Shown one piece after another: positions 46,794 through 56,218 of a stretch of DNA of 64,000 nt. The stretch comes from Geobacillus subterraneus. GTDB taxonomy: Bacteria > Bacillota > Bacilli > Bacillales > Anoxybacillaceae. The notes beneath the pieces were generated by a model. The model was not told the origin of the DNA, did no database searches, and worked only from the letters and a program-made list of their open reading frames with translations. Within the stretch, counting starts at the first letter, position 1. Each line of letters opens with the position of its first letter. Position numbers and translations under genes: made by a program. The DNA lies in NCBI RefSeq assembly GCF_001618685.1, contig NZ_CP014342.1:2418001-2482000 (forward strand), written 5' to 3'.

Positions 46794-49190
46794 TTATATT
46801 TTCACGCGTTTCAAACGAAGCGCGTTTGTCACAACCGATACAGAGCTAAATGCCATCGCTGCCCCAGCGATCCATGGTTGTAATAACCCAGCTGCAGCGA
46901 CTGGAATGCCAACGCTATTATAAAATAATGCCCAAAATAAGTTTTGCCGAATGTTTTTCATTGTTTTGCGGCTTAACTCAATCGCTTTCGGAATATGGGC
47001 TAAATCCCCACCGACCAAGGTAACATCGGCCGTTTCGATCGCGACATCCGCTCCTGTGCCAATCGCCATCCCAATATCCGCTTTCGCAAGAGCTGGAGCG
47101 TCATTAATTCCATCACCGACCATCGCGACTCGTTTCCCTTGTTTTTGCAATTCCTCGACGATTTTCGCTTTGTCTTCCGGCAGCACCTCTGCATAGACAT
47201 GATCAATGTGCACTTGGTTTGCGATCGCTTCCGCTGTCCGTTTATTGTCTCCCGTTACCATGTACACTTCGATACCCATTTGTTTTAATGTTTGAATCGC
47301 TTCTTTGGAGCTTTCTTTTACTGTATCCGCGACAGCAATGATGCCGGCAAGCTGTCCATCGATCGCAATGAGCATGACTGTTTTTCCTTGTTTTTCAAGC
47401 TCTACCATTTTATCTTCATGCACAGAAATCTCTACAGAGCGCTCCTTCATCAATTTTCGCGTTCCAATAAGGATGCTTTTTCCGTCAATGACAGCTTCAA
47501 TTCCGTGGCCGGTAATGGCAGAGAAATGCTCCAATGGCTTAATAGAAATTGCTTGTTTCTTCCCGTATTCAACAATCGCATGAGCCAACGGATGTTCCGA
47601 AGCGCTCTCGGCTGAAACGGCATAGTCAAGCATGTTTTCTTGGAATTGTAACACATCTGTCACTTCCGGTTTTCCTTTTGTCACTGTTCCTGTTTTATCC
47701 AGTAATACGGCATTGATTTTATGCGTTCCCTCTAGGTACTCACCTCCTTTAAAGAGAATTCCTTGTTCTGCCCCTTTGCCTGTACCGACCATAATCGATG
47801 TCGGCGTGGCAAGACCGAGCGCACAAGGACACGCAATGACAAGAACGGCGACGGCCACTTCAAGCGCTTTTGCCAAATCACCCGGCGCAACAAAGAAGTA
47901 CCATATAATGAATGCAACGACAGCAATTCCGACAACAATCGGTACGAAAATGCCGGAAATGGTATCCGCCATCCGCTGAATCGGGGCTTTCGACCCTTGC
48001 GCCTCTTCAACGATTTTAATGATATTGGCCAGCGCGGTATCTTTTCCGACTTTTTCGGCACGAATGGTCAGTACGCCATTCGTATTCATCGTCGCCCCGA
48101 TCACATAGTCGCCTTCCTTCTTATCAACTGGAATCGATTCACCAGTAATCATCGATTCATCTACGGAAGATGCCCCGGCGATGACCGTACCGTCTACCGG
48201 GATTTTTTCTCCTGGCTTGACAAGAATCGTATCGCCGATCACCACTTCCTCGAGCGGAACCTTTCTTTCCTCCCCATTACGGATAACAGTCGCTTCCTTT
48301 GCCTGAAGGCTCAACAGCTTAGAGATCGCTTCGGTTGTTCTCCCTTTCGCAAGATCCTCAAAGTATTTTCCGACAACCACAAGCGTAATCAAGACGGCGC
48401 TCGTTTCAAAATATAATCTTGGCATATATTCAGGATTCCCAATCGTTCGAAAAGCTTCATACAAGCTGTAAAAGTACGCAGCCGATGTTCCAAGCGCTAT
48501 GAGAACGTCCATGTTAGCGCTCTTGTTTCGTAACGCCCGGTACGCCCCGACATAGAAGGGACCGCCGATGTAGAACTGAACCGGTGTAGCTAAAAGAAGC
48601 TGGAACCACGGATTCATCAGCAGATGCGGCATCGGCAAGCCTATATCAAACGGCATATGGGCAAGCATCGTATAAAGCAGCGGCAACGATAAGATGATAG
48701 AAATAGCGAGTTGCCGTTGTTTTTGTTTAAGCCGCTCTTCTTTCCGGCCAGCATCGTCTTGTTCTTCGTTTCGAATTTGCCCCCTGTACCCAAGCTTTTT
48801 GATTTTCTCTAAAATGTCTTCGACAGATGCAACACCCTCCTTGTATTCGACCACCGCGCTGTTTGTCGCCAAGTTTACAGCAGCGCTTGTCACACCTTCC
48901 ATCCGATTTAACCCTTTTTCAATCCGTGTCGCACATGCCGCACATGTCATTCCTTCAATATCAAGCGTCACTTTTTCTGTCGCAACGCCATACCCCAAAT
49001 TCTCAATTTTCGTTTCGATATCGGCGATCGCTTGCTTCGATGGATCATATTTAATCGTTGCTTTTTCCATTGCCAAATTGACATTGGCTTCTACTCCATC
49101 CATCTTATTTAATACTTTCTCAATACGATTGGCACACGCGGCACATGTCATGCCGGTCACTCTAAGTGTGACATGCTTTTGTTCACTCAT
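46794..49190 (-). CDS. copA: Copper-exporting P1B-type ATPase CopA, copy 2
   Basis: 798 residues, the same length as copy 1, with both GMTCAAC metal domains, [27 protein letters not shown] and GDGINDAP intact. Amino-acid changes are scattered (for example [47 protein letters not shown]), while a central block of about 240 bp (47881-48120) is identical in DNA to copy 1 (12241-12480). Start at 49190 is as for copy 1. Nothing suggests a changed metal. Confidence 0.96.
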   Translation of the reverse strand: MSEQKHVTLRVTGMTCAACANRIEKVLNKMDGVEANVNLAMEKATIKYDPSKQAIADIETKIENLGYGVATEKVTLDIEGMTCAACATRIEKGLNRMEGVTSAAVNLATNSAVVEYKEGVASVEDILEKIKKLGYRGQIRNEEQDDAGRKEERLKQKQRQLAISIILSLPLLYTMLAHMPFDIGLPMPHLLMNPWFQLLLATPVQFYIGGPFYVGAYRALRNKSANMDVLIALGTSAAYFYSLYEAFRTIGNPEYMPRLYFETSAVLITLVVVGKYFEDLAKGRTTEAISKLLSLQAKEATVIRNGEERKVPLEEVVIGDTILVKPGEKIPVDGTVIAGASSVDESMITGESIPVDKKEGDYVIGATMNTNGVLTIRAEKVGKDTALANIIKIVEEAQGSKAPIQRMADTISGIFVPIVVGIAVVAFIIWYFFVAPGDLAKALEVAVAVLVIACPCALGLATPTSIMVGTGKGAEQGILFKGGEYLEGTHKINAVLLDKTGTVTKGKPEVTDVLQFQENMLDYAVSAESASEHPLAHAIVEYGKKQAISIKPLEHFSAITGHGIEAVIDGKSILIGTRKLMKERSVEISVHEDKMVELEKQGKTVMLIAIDGQLAGIIAVADTVKESSKEAIQTLKQMGIEVYMVTGDNKRTAEAIANQVHIDHVYAEVLPEDKAKIVEELQKQGKRVAMVGDGINDAPALAKADIGMAIGTGADVAIETADVTLVGGDLAHIPKAIELSRKTMKNIRQNLFWALFYNSVGIPVAAAGLLQPWIAGAAMAFSSVSVVTNALRLKRVKI

Positions 49191-49207
49191 AATGCTTCCC
49201 ACTCCTT

Positions 49208-49519
49208 TCACTTTGAGAACTGTTTAATGACATCCATTAATTCGCGAATGGATTCTTCTCCGCTTCCTTCGCGAATCGCTTTCGACACACAATGGCCAAC
49301 ATGACGTTCTAGCAAGTTCAATCCTACTTTATTTAACGCTGCCGTGATCGCTGAAATTTGCACTAAAATATCAATACAATAACGATTGTCCTCCACCATT
49401 TTTTGCACACCGCGCACTTGTCCTTCAATGCGCTTCAAGCGCTTGATAATGCTTTCGATTTCCTGTTCCGTTCGTGGAACCATTTTTTTATCCATATTAT
49501 GATCTTCACAATGGTTCAT
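49208..49519 (-). CDS. csoR: Copper-sensing repressor CsoR, copy 2
   Basis: This 103-residue CsoR has the ligands Cys48, His73, Cys77 (ERHVGHC). It differs from copy 1 at a few positions, including an extra Cys at residue 4 (MNHCED for MNHYED). The two repressors could form mixed oligomers and bind both operators. ATG at 49519 follows GAGGTGATG. Confidence 0.95.
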   Translation of the reverse strand: MNHCEDHNMDKKMVPRTEQEIESIIKRLKRIEGQVRGVQKMVEDNRYCIDILVQISAITAALNKVGLNLLERHVGHCVSKAIREGSGEESIRELMDVIKQFSK

Positions 49520-49543
49520 AAAACATCACCTCTTCAATTACAT

Positions 49544-49562
49544 TATACCGGTAATGGGTATA
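49544..49562. promoter_or_regulatory. Probable CsoR operator, copy 2
   Basis: TATACC-N7-GGTATA dyad identical to 13902-13920, upstream of csoR copy 2. Confidence 0.8.
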
Positions 49563-49706
49563 AAGCGCAACTAGGATATCTCACAAATCATGTTCGCCAA
49601 CAATCCATAATAAACACTAAGTAGGAAAAATCCAATTTTCCACAAAAAATTCACAATTTTATTTTACAGTATCGTTATCAAGATTGAAGAGAGAGGATCG
49701 ATCAAT

Positions 49707-50414
49707 ATGAACGATATCAATGTATTTCTAGCTTTCGGAGCGGGATTACTGTCTTTTATATCCCCTTGTTGTTTACCGCTATATCCAGCTTTTTTATCTT
49801 ACATTACTGGGGTATCCGTTGATGAAATAAAGAAAGAAAATGGGATGCTTCAAAAACGCGCAATACTCCATACATTCTTTTTCTTGCTCGGTTTTTCCGT
49901 CATCTTCATCGCTATTGGTTTTGGTACTTCTGTAATAGGAAAACTATTCGTTGATTACCAAGATTTAATCAGACAAATTAGTGCCTTGTTCATTATCTTT
50001 TTTGGTCTCGTCATTTTAGGTGTATTTTCACCTTCCTTTATGATGAAAGATAAACGGTTAGTTTTCCGCAACAAGCCTTCCGGTTATTTTGGCTCTATTT
50101 TAATTGGCATAGGATTCGCAGCGGGCTGGACTCCCTGCACAGGTCCAATTCTTGTATCAGTGATCGCGTTAGCAGCTACCAAACCGAGTGCAGCTATGTT
50201 ATATATGTTCGCATATGTATTAGGGTTTGCTGTACCTTTTTTCATCATGTCATTTTTTATCAGCAAGTTGAATTGGATAAAAAGATATAACGCTGTCATC
50301 GTCAAAGTCGGAGGGGTTCTTATGATTATCATGGGAATTATGCTGTTTTTTGATTGGATGACAAAGATCATTATCTTTTTTACAGATTTGTTTGGTGGGT
50401 TCACAGGTTTTTAA
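49707..50414 (+). CDS. ccdA: CcdA-type thiol-disulfide membrane transporter
   Basis: This 235-residue six-helix protein has the two CcdA/DsbD redox cysteine regions, [13 protein letters not shown] (Cys21/22) and [11 protein letters not shown]. It carries reducing equivalents from cytosolic thioredoxin to extracytoplasmic thioredoxin-like proteins. GAGAGAGG lies about 10 bases before the ATG. It converges on the TlpA-like fusion gene at 50494, its probable redox partner. Copy 1 of the cluster lacks it. Confidence 0.9.
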   Translation: MNDINVFLAFGAGLLSFISPCCLPLYPAFLSYITGVSVDEIKKENGMLQKRAILHTFFFLLGFSVIFIAIGFGTSVIGKLFVDYQDLIRQISALFIIFFGLVILGVFSPSFMMKDKRLVFRNKPSGYFGSILIGIGFAAGWTPCTGPILVSVIALAATKPSAAMLYMFAYVLGFAVPFFIMSFFISKLNWIKRYNAVIVKVGGVLMIIMGIMLFFDWMTKIIIFFTDLFGGFTGF

Positions 50415-50430
50415 TATACTCCCGAAATCC

Positions 50431-50478
50431 CCCCTTGAGTGAATAGCAACAATTCTTGTTACTGTCCACTCAGGAGGG
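50431..50478. terminator. Bidirectional terminator between ccdA and the TlpA fusion
   Basis: CCCCTTGAGTG (50431-50441) pairs with CACTCAGGAGGG (50468-50478) with an inner AACAA/TTGTT stem, between convergent genes. Confidence 0.7.
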
Positions 50479-50493
50479 ATCATTATTTAGTTT

Positions 50494-51732
50494 TTATTGA
50501 ATATTCGAGATCATGCGATCCATCGTTTCATAAGACATAGGACCTATATACTTATCTCTAATAACCCCGTTTTTATCGATGATATACGAAGTGGGGATCG
50601 TTATTGCACCGTATAGATTTCCAATGTCCCCTTGCTCATCAAGCACAACTTTAAATGTCACTCCCTTATTTTTCACAAAATCGTTCACCGCATCAGGACC
50701 TCTTTCGCTATTCGTTAAGTTGACTGCTAAAATTTCTACATTGTTATTTTTATTATTTTCGTAGAACTTTTGCATTTCTGGCATTTCAGCTCTACAAGGC
50801 GGACACCAAGTAGCCCAAAAATTCAATATCACCGTTTTTCCACGCAAATCAGACAATTTTATTTTATCCCCTGTAATTGAAAGTAATTCAAAATCCGGGG
50901 CAACTTCTCCTTTATTCGTGCCGATTTTTCCCGAATCCAATGAAGTAGACACGACCGGCTTTGGTTTGATCTTTCCTTCTTCCTGTTGATTGTTAAAAAT
51001 AGAAGCTACAGCAATACTTACCATCATCACACCTAAAGCGAGTTGGGTCATTGCGTTTCTCCGCCCCTTGTTCTCGTCCCCAAGAGCCGCTTCTCTTTCT
51101 CGCCTCTCTAACCAATATGAAATACATATAAAAACGATAACGAGAGAGCCATACAACCATACTTCTTTTGATATGATTCCTGTATTTACAAAATATTTTT
51201 TATACAGGGCTAGTTCGAATTGAATGAGATGGAACCATATAAGAAGTTGCAATAAAGTTTTTTGAATTTTGACTCGTGATGCTACTATAAAAAAACAAAT
51301 CGCTACTATTGCTTGCAAAATGATGAAATAATTTTGGGAATTTTCCATTACTCGAATCCATGCAAAAGTACTAAAATAGCCAAAATATACCGGAACTACT
51401 GCTCGTGTGTAAGAAGCCACAGGAATATTCTGCTTTTTTACGTATAACCAAGTATAGACCGTGATAAAAACAATCCCCATACTAATGCCAACATATCCCC
51501 CGTTAAAATAAAGGATTGTCATCGGATTTTGTAAAACTGAATTCGGATGTAAAAAGACATAACTAAATTTCCAAATGAGTACACCGTTAATAAAACTGTT
51601 AAAAATTAAATCCATGATGTTTCGTTCTATTTTTAATATCTTAATGCCGTAATAAAACATAACATAGCTAATCAGTAAGCTGCTTACGAGCAAAAGATTT
51701 TCGCCTTGAACTACAATATTGCCGAATTGCAA
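50494..51732 (-). CDS. Polytopic membrane domain fused to a TlpA/ResA-like thioredoxin
   Basis: The 412-residue protein has about seven hydrophobic helices in residues 1-215 (loosely like the prolipoprotein diacylglyceryl transferase fold, uncertain) and another anchor near 245. A TlpA/ResA-type thioredoxin domain follows with the active site WCPPC (Cys310/Cys313) and the cis-Pro IPTSYII. The thioredoxin should face outward and be reduced by the neighbouring CcdA. TTG at 51732 follows GGAGGG with 7 bases; this start is conserved in the copy 1 fragment at 14119. The tnpB-element end lies only about 45 bp upstream and may have replaced the promoter. Confidence 0.82.
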   Translation of the reverse strand: MQFGNIVVQGENLLLVSSLLISYVMFYYGIKILKIERNIMDLIFNSFINGVLIWKFSYVFLHPNSVLQNPMTILYFNGGYVGISMGIVFITVYTWLYVKKQNIPVASYTRAVVPVYFGYFSTFAWIRVMENSQNYFIILQAIVAICFFIVASRVKIQKTLLQLLIWFHLIQFELALYKKYFVNTGIISKEVWLYGSLVIVFICISYWLERREREAALGDENKGRRNAMTQLALGVMMVSIAVASIFNNQQEEGKIKPKPVVSTSLDSGKIGTNKGEVAPDFELLSITGDKIKLSDLRGKTVILNFWATWCPPCRAEMPEMQKFYENNKNNNVEILAVNLTNSERGPDAVNDFVKNKGVTFKVVLDEQGDIGNLYGAITIPTSYIIDKNGVIRDKYIGPMSYETMDRMISNIQ

Positions 51733-51773
51733 TACGCATCCCTCCAAAATTTTATGTAGTTGGCTTATTATAA

Positions 51774-51841
51774 GTGAACTACCCCCACTTAATTTTCTAG
51801 CGAAAATTTGAAGTGGGGGCTTCCAAAGAAGTTTGACTGCT
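51774..51841 (-). ncRNA. 3' end of a TnpB-associated omega RNA / IS200-IS605 right end
   Basis: Downstream of tnpB the minus strand has the hairpin AAGCCCCCACTT/AAGTGGGGGT (51811-51820 with 51781-51790) and ends with AGTTCAC, the common right end of IS605/IS1341-type elements. In such elements the tnpB 3' end and right end form the omega RNA scaffold, with the guide read from the flank beyond 51774. Transcription is not shown. Confidence 0.65.
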
Positions 51842-52165
51842 TCAAGCAATCCTTATTCTTTGAGGCGTGTCCACTTCGCCGCTAGAGCATAAGACACTCA
51901 GGTCTACAGCTTTACTTTTCTTTAAGATGTTTAATGCGCCATTGACATCAGCATTAATTAGTTTGCCAGACTTTGTTCGATACAAGCCGCGCTTAATACG
52001 TTTGCCGCTGAACTTATATTCTTTTGGATTGTCGGCATTATATTCAGGAATCTCATCGCCGTCAAAAAAGCTGGCTTGAGACGTATATGATTCTTCCTGT
52101 TTCAAGAATTCAATGCCGTAAAATTCACAAAGATATTCTAATTTTTCTTTTATGTTACCGAGAGG
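51842..52165 (-). pseudogene. tnpB: C-terminal fragment of TnpB
   Basis: About 107 codons remain: PLGNIKEKLEYLCEFYGIEF, QEESYTSQASFFDGDEIP, GKRIKRGLYRTKSGK and the final RuvC Asp motif NADVNGALNILKKS, ending VDTPQRIRIA. The frame is cut exactly at the IS66 terminal repeat (52166). The RuvC-I/II and DNA-binding parts are gone, so no nuclease activity is expected. The upstream half is not found beyond the IS66 element. Confidence 0.9.
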
Positions 52166-53778
52166 GTAACTATTCAGCCACATCATAAAGTGAGCTGAAT
52201 ATTTTCTTCTTTTCTTGTCTATGATGTGAATATTGATAGACAAGGAGGTGAATCGCATGTTGACGGTACAACAAGCTGTATTTACAGTTGAGAGCTTAAT
52301 CGGCAAAGTTCAACAACAAAAACAGCTCATTCATCAACTCATTCAAGAAAATGAACATTTGCGTCACGAAAACAAACAACTACGCAAAGAAAATGAACAA
52401 CTGAAGTACCGTGTTCAAGAGCTGGAAGCACGCACGAAAAAAAACAGCTCCAATAGCCATTTGCCCCCATCTTCTGACCGTTTTGAGAAAAAGCGTTCCT
52501 CCCGCGAGCCGTCTGGCAAAAAGCCTGGTGGGCAAGAGGGACATGAGGGGAAGACGCTCCGTCAAGTGGAACATCCACATCATCGTGTCGTCCACCGTGT
52601 GCATACGTGTCAAGGATGTGGAGCTTCTTTGCGTGAAGTCAAACCGTTCAAAGTCGATATCCGTCAAGTGTTTGATGTCCCTCCTGTGGCGATCGAGGTG
52701 ACACAACATGAACGTGAAGTGAAATCGTGTCCACATTGTCGATGCGTGCAACAAGCCGAATTCCCATCCCATGTCACGAATCATGTGCAATACGGTCCAC
52801 GGCTCACGGCGCTCGTTGTTTATTTACATCATATCCAATTGATCCCGTACAAGCGTTTAAGTGATACAATCGAAGCGTTATATCAACACTCGATTAGTAC
52901 AGGAACCCTTGCCAATATGGTGAAACGAGGACGCGAAGCGCTGGAATCAAATATGGACATCATCGAAGACGCCTTACTTGAATCCAACATCCTGCATGTC
53001 GATGAAACGAGTTTGCGCATCAATGGGAAACTCGCATGGGTGCATGTCGCGTGTACATCGAGATATACATACTTGGCTCCTCACGCTTCTCGTGGAAAAA
53101 AAGCGACCGATGATATCGGGATTCTTCCCCGATATGAAGGGACGATGATGCACGATGCGTTCGGTACGTATCCGAAATACACACATGCCACCCATGCCCT
53201 TTGTCATGCCCACCATTTGCGTGAGTTAAAAGGATTCATCGAACAGGGGCATACGTGGGCGATGCGCATGACCACGTTTCTGTTAGCCGCCAAGCAAGCC
53301 GTCGAAGCCCATCACGGTGCACTTTCCGAAGAAGAAGCGAGACGGTGGGAACGAGTGTATGATCGCATCCTAGAAAGAGCACAACACCGATTAGAAACGA
53401 TGACGCCTCTTCCGAAAAAAGCACTCGCTTTTGTTCGACGCCTTCAAAAACGAAAGGAAGAAGCGCTGCGTTTCTTACGTGAAGTACATGTTCCCTTTGA
53501 TAACAACCAAGCCGAACGCGATCTTCGCATGGTCAAAGTCAAAGAGAACATTTCGGGTACGTTTCGCGAAGAAACATTCGCGCAGTCGTTTTGCATCGCA
53601 AGAAGCATCGTTTCCACACTGACGAAACACGAAAAAAACGTGTGGGATTCGTTATGTCTTCTGTTGGCAGGCGAAACGATCGATCGAGTTCTTTCCGCTA
53701 CCTAGGGCATTTTCTATGACCGAAATGCCCTATTTGTGCTGGGCTTTTTTATACACTAGCACTGGGGTGAATAGTTAC
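52166..53778 (+). mobile_element. IS66-family insertion sequence
   Basis: Inverted ends GTAACTATTCA (52166-52176) and TGAATAGTTAC (53768-53778) enclose a single IS66-type gene; the usual tnpA/tnpB accessory genes of IS66 are absent. The element is 1613 bp. Flanking 8-mers CCGAGAGG and GTTGCCTG do not match, so no target duplication remains. Confidence 0.85.
52257..53705 (+). CDS. IS66-family transposase
   Basis: This 482-residue transposase has an N-terminal coiled coil (about residues 20-65, IQENEHLRHENKQLRKENEQ), NSSNSHLPPSSD, a CxxC zinc finger pair (CQGCGAS and CPHCRC), and the DDE core: HVDETSLRING (Asp), MHDAFGTYP (Asp), CHAHHLRELKG, and DNNQAERDLRMVKVKENISG (Glu). ATG at 52257 follows AAGGAGGTG. 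Intact and possibly active. A hairpin TTGTCTAT/ATAGACAA lies just upstream and AGGGCAT/ATGCCCT follows the stop. Confidence 0.92.
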   Translation: MLTVQQAVFTVESLIGKVQQQKQLIHQLIQENEHLRHENKQLRKENEQLKYRVQELEARTKKNSSNSHLPPSSDRFEKKRSSREPSGKKPGGQEGHEGKTLRQVEHPHHRVVHRVHTCQGCGASLREVKPFKVDIRQVFDVPPVAIEVTQHEREVKSCPHCRCVQQAEFPSHVTNHVQYGPRLTALVVYLHHIQLIPYKRLSDTIEALYQHSISTGTLANMVKRGREALESNMDIIEDALLESNILHVDETSLRINGKLAWVHVACTSRYTYLAPHASRGKKATDDIGILPRYEGTMMHDAFGTYPKYTHATHALCHAHHLRELKGFIEQGHTWAMRMTTFLLAAKQAVEAHHGALSEEEARRWERVYDRILERAQHRLETMTPLPKKALAFVRRLQKRKEEALRFLREVHVPFDNNQAERDLRMVKVKENISGTFREETFAQSFCIARSIVSTLTKHEKNVWDSLCLLLAGETIDRVLSAT

Positions 53779-53779
53779 G

Positions 53780-54013
53780 TTGCCTGTAATTATAAGTATC
53801 ATTATTTTCTATGTCGAAAGAGGTCCAAATGCTGATATTTATTTCGTGATCATAATTTATGGTATCTTATCAATTATTGGTATTTTATTCGCGGCGTTAT
53901 CGTGTTTGATGACTAAACGTTTCTTTCTGCTAATTATCAGCTTGATAGGAAATGGAGCGGTTTTGGCCGTTGCTTTTCTTTTGCTATTGGCAATGGGGAT
54001 TAGTGAACCATAA
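53780..54013 (+). CDS. Small hydrophobic protein, probably truncated by IS66
   Basis: A 77-codon open frame starts with TTG only 2 bases after the IS66 end and encodes two to three hydrophobic helices (YFVIIIYGILSIIGILFAAL; RFFLLIISLIGNGAVL). It has no ribosome site of its own. It is probably the C-terminal part of a membrane protein whose start was lost with the IS66-linked deletion. A terminator follows. Confidence 0.45.
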   Translation: MPVIISIIIFYVERGPNADIYFVIIIYGILSIIGILFAALSCLMTKRFFLLIISLIGNGAVLAVAFLLLLAMGISEP

Positions 54014-54065
54014 AAAATATTCTTAAACTATTAGGTGGGTTAGTTGAAATAAGATTTTTCGAAGT

Positions 54066-54095
54066 CGATTCCCTGACTGGGAAATCGGTTTTTTT
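54066..54095 (+). terminator. Terminator after the small hydrophobic gene
   Basis: CGATTCCC with GGGAAATCG (one-base bulge) followed by T7. Confidence 0.7.
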
Positions 54096-54211
54096 ATTTC
54101 ATTAAAACGGTTAGACAAAAATAAAAAGACCTGATTGCTCCGGTCATTCCCACTCGTATGGGTCCCAACTATACGTTTTTGCAGAGACCGTACCTTTAAA
54201 AAATGTAAATT

Positions 54212-54340
54212 AGCACATTATTTCAGAATCCCTTTTTCAAATTATTTCAGGCGGATTCGGAAATAATGTGCAAAATTTTTGCGGATTGTTCCGGATTTTG
54301 CACATTCTTTCGGAACGTTTGCACGCTCTTTCAGATGAAG
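54212..54340. repeat. Iterated transposon-end motif
   Basis: Four copies of a GCACATTNTTTCNGA-like motif occur: about 54212-54230 (plus), 54249-54275 (minus), 54297-54315 (plus) and 54320-54337 (plus, degenerate GCACGCTCTTTCAGA). Repeated transposase-binding motifs of this kind are typical of the ends of Tn7/Tn5053/Mu-like transposons, and the array lies just beside an ExeA/TniB-like pseudogene. Confidence 0.6.
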
Positions 54341-54410
54341 ATTTCCAGCGCGCCTGATGGACCGATGGAAAAGAGAAAGCACAAAAGAGGCCGATTCGGC
54401 CCCTTTCGTG

Positions 54411-55190
54411 CTAATACCCCATTTCCTCTGCGGCCATGCGCACCACTTCTTCGTCAATGGCGTCCTTTTTCAGCTGATACCCGTATAACAGGCACGTCGT
54501 GGCCAACGTGTTGATGACACGAGGCCAACCACGTGATTGCAGGGCAATCGCCTCTAACGCCGATGGGGTGAAGATCGGATGCTTCGCCCCGGCCTGTTTC
54601 ATCCGATGCTCGATGTAGCCCGCCACCTCTTCCTTCTCCAGCGGCCCCATCCGGCATCGCATGATGATCCGCTGATCGAGAGGGCGGTGCTGATTGAGCC
54701 GCAGCTTCCCCTGTAAATGGGGCAGCCCGGCCAACATCAAGACAAATGGGTTGGTCGAATCCATCTCAAAGTTGAACAAGATGGCGATGTCCTGTAAAAA
54801 TGCATCCTTTGCTAAATGCATCTCGTCCAAAATGAACACCGGCGTGATCCGTCGTTCATGATGCAATCGCTCGATCGCCTGCTGGATTTGGCGGAAGAGG
54901 TCTACCTTGCGGTACTTCGGTTCCTCTCCTAATCCCAAGGCCAGTCCACGGTAAAAATCCATCACGCCTCCGGTCGATAACGGGAAGTAGACCACATGAT
55001 ACAACGAAGGGGACAACGATTCCTTCCACGCCCGAAGGGCGAACGTCTTGCCCGCCCCCGGCTCCCCAATCAACAGCCCGATTCCCCCGGGTTCGTTTCA
55101 CGTACTCCAGCGCCCGCAGCGCTTCTTGAAACGCCGCCCCTTGATACGCCTCGGACGGATCTGTTTCTTTCGCAAACGGCTATAAAAAAG
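54411..55190 (-). pseudogene. ExeA/TniB-like AAA ATPase of a transposon, frameshifted
   Basis: The main open part (220 codons) has Walker A GEPGAGKT, Walker B PVFILDEMHLA, sensor and C-terminal winged regions of transposon-type AAA regulators. Its N-terminus, FAKETDPSEAYQGAAFQEAL and RALEYVKRTRG, lies in another frame. The switch is at a run of five G (about 55087-55091), where four would restore the frame. A further 7-base loss near 55180 disrupts the start. No partner transposase remains. Confidence 0.82.
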
Positions 55191-55210
55191 CAATCCCGCC
55201 TAACCAAACG

Positions 55211-55253
55211 AAAAACCCCAAACGGTCATGGATGCCTCCCGTTTGGGGTTCGC
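55211..55253 (-). terminator. Terminator of the moeA-ywiC operon
   Basis: AACCCCAAACGG pairs with CCGTTTGGGGTT (55214-55225, 55239-55250), followed by TTTTTCG on the minus strand, right at the ywiC stop. Confidence 0.88.
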
Positions 55254-55982
55254 TCAAGAGTAGAGCACGATCATCGCAATGAAAAAGTACGCCGCGTTGG
55301 CGATTTCCAAGATGCCTAGTTTCATGATCGGCAGCGATTTTCCGTATAAGTAGACAGCGCGAATGGCGCTCGGCGCGTAGGCCAAAACGGCAAATGTCTC
55401 GCCGATGGCAATGAGACCGGCAATCAACAAGGCATGGTACCCCCATGACAGCCATTTGTACCGCTCGTTTTTCTTTTCGCGAATCATCGTTTTGACGTAA
55501 AACGTGCTGCCAATGAAAAAAAGGAAGGAAAATGCGGCCAATTCGAACGCCTCCAACGTCAATTCCCCGCGCCCGACATAAAAGGCGCCCAAGCCGCCGA
55601 CGCAAAACGCCGCGATGGCCGCAACATCATTCCAGAAAGCGCGCTCGTTCTTTTTCTTGCTGTAGTAGATGTTTACTAGGAAAAACGGAATCATCGCCAA
55701 GCCAAAGAGAACAAGAGCCGGCCGCTGCCAAAGGGAAACGGCCAGAGCCGGCGCGGCGATGGCGCCATAGCGGGCGGCGGCGGGCACGTACGGCTCTTTC
55801 CGCTTCGTTTTCACCGCCATCAAGAGCGGATACGTCGCCAAATAGAGCGCAAGCCAGGCGACAAAGAGCGGCGCGTGAATCCACGAAAGCCCACCGGCGT
55901 ACGCCCCGAGCCAGAACGGGATGATGAGCATCGCCCAGGCGCCGTGTTGTTTTGGCATCACCCATTTGCTTTTGTTCGCCAT
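55254..55982 (-). CDS. ywiC: YwiC-like membrane protein
   Basis: This 242-residue polytopic protein begins with the family signature PKQHGAWAMLIIPFWLG and has about seven hydrophobic helices. YwiC-type proteins are encoded near fnr and nar genes in Bacillus; the function is unknown. ATG at 55982 follows GGAGGATGAG; an ATG 9 bases upstream overlaps that site. It is the last gene after moaD, separated by 5 bp, and likely under the same Fnr-linked promoter. Confidence 0.85.
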   Translation of the reverse strand: MANKSKWVMPKQHGAWAMLIIPFWLGAYAGGLSWIHAPLFVAWLALYLATYPLLMAVKTKRKEPYVPAAARYGAIAAPALAVSLWQRPALVLFGLAMIPFFLVNIYYSKKKNERAFWNDVAAIAAFCVGGLGAFYVGRGELTLEAFELAAFSFLFFIGSTFYVKTMIREKKNERYKWLSWGYHALLIAGLIAIGETFAVLAYAPSAIRAVYLYGKSLPIMKLGILEIANAAYFFIAMIVLYS

Positions 55983-55987
55983 CCGTC

Positions 55988-56218
55988 TCATCCTCCGCTT
56001 ACCGGTGGAATAAAGGCGACCGTGTCGCCGGCGTGAAGCGGCGCTTCGTCGCGGACATACTCCTCATTGACCGCGGTCATGACGCGCCCGAGCGAGACGC
56101 CATAGCGCTCTTCCACTTCGTCTTTCAGTTTTTTCACCGTTTCCGGAACGTGCGGCCACATCACTTCCCGCTCGCCGATTTGCTCGCCCAAATGGGCGAA
56201 AAACAATAGACGGATCAT
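55988..56218 (-). CDS. moaD: Molybdopterin synthase sulfur carrier subunit
   Basis: This 76-residue ubiquitin-like protein ends in the required Gly-Gly (PPVSGG), which becomes a thiocarboxylate and donates sulfur to precursor Z in the MoaE complex. The ATG at 56218 overlaps the moaE stop (ATGA). A longer frame upstream lies inside moaE and is not used. Confidence 0.93.
   Translation of the reverse strand: MIRLLFFAHLGEQIGEREVMWPHVPETVKKLKDEVEERYGVSLGRVMTAVNEEYVRDEAPLHAGDTVAFIPPVSGG

Noticed and set aside
54212-54340. CRISPR array
   Set aside because: The repeats are degenerate, in both orientations and unevenly spaced; they fit transposon-end binding sites. No array was seen elsewhere in the window.
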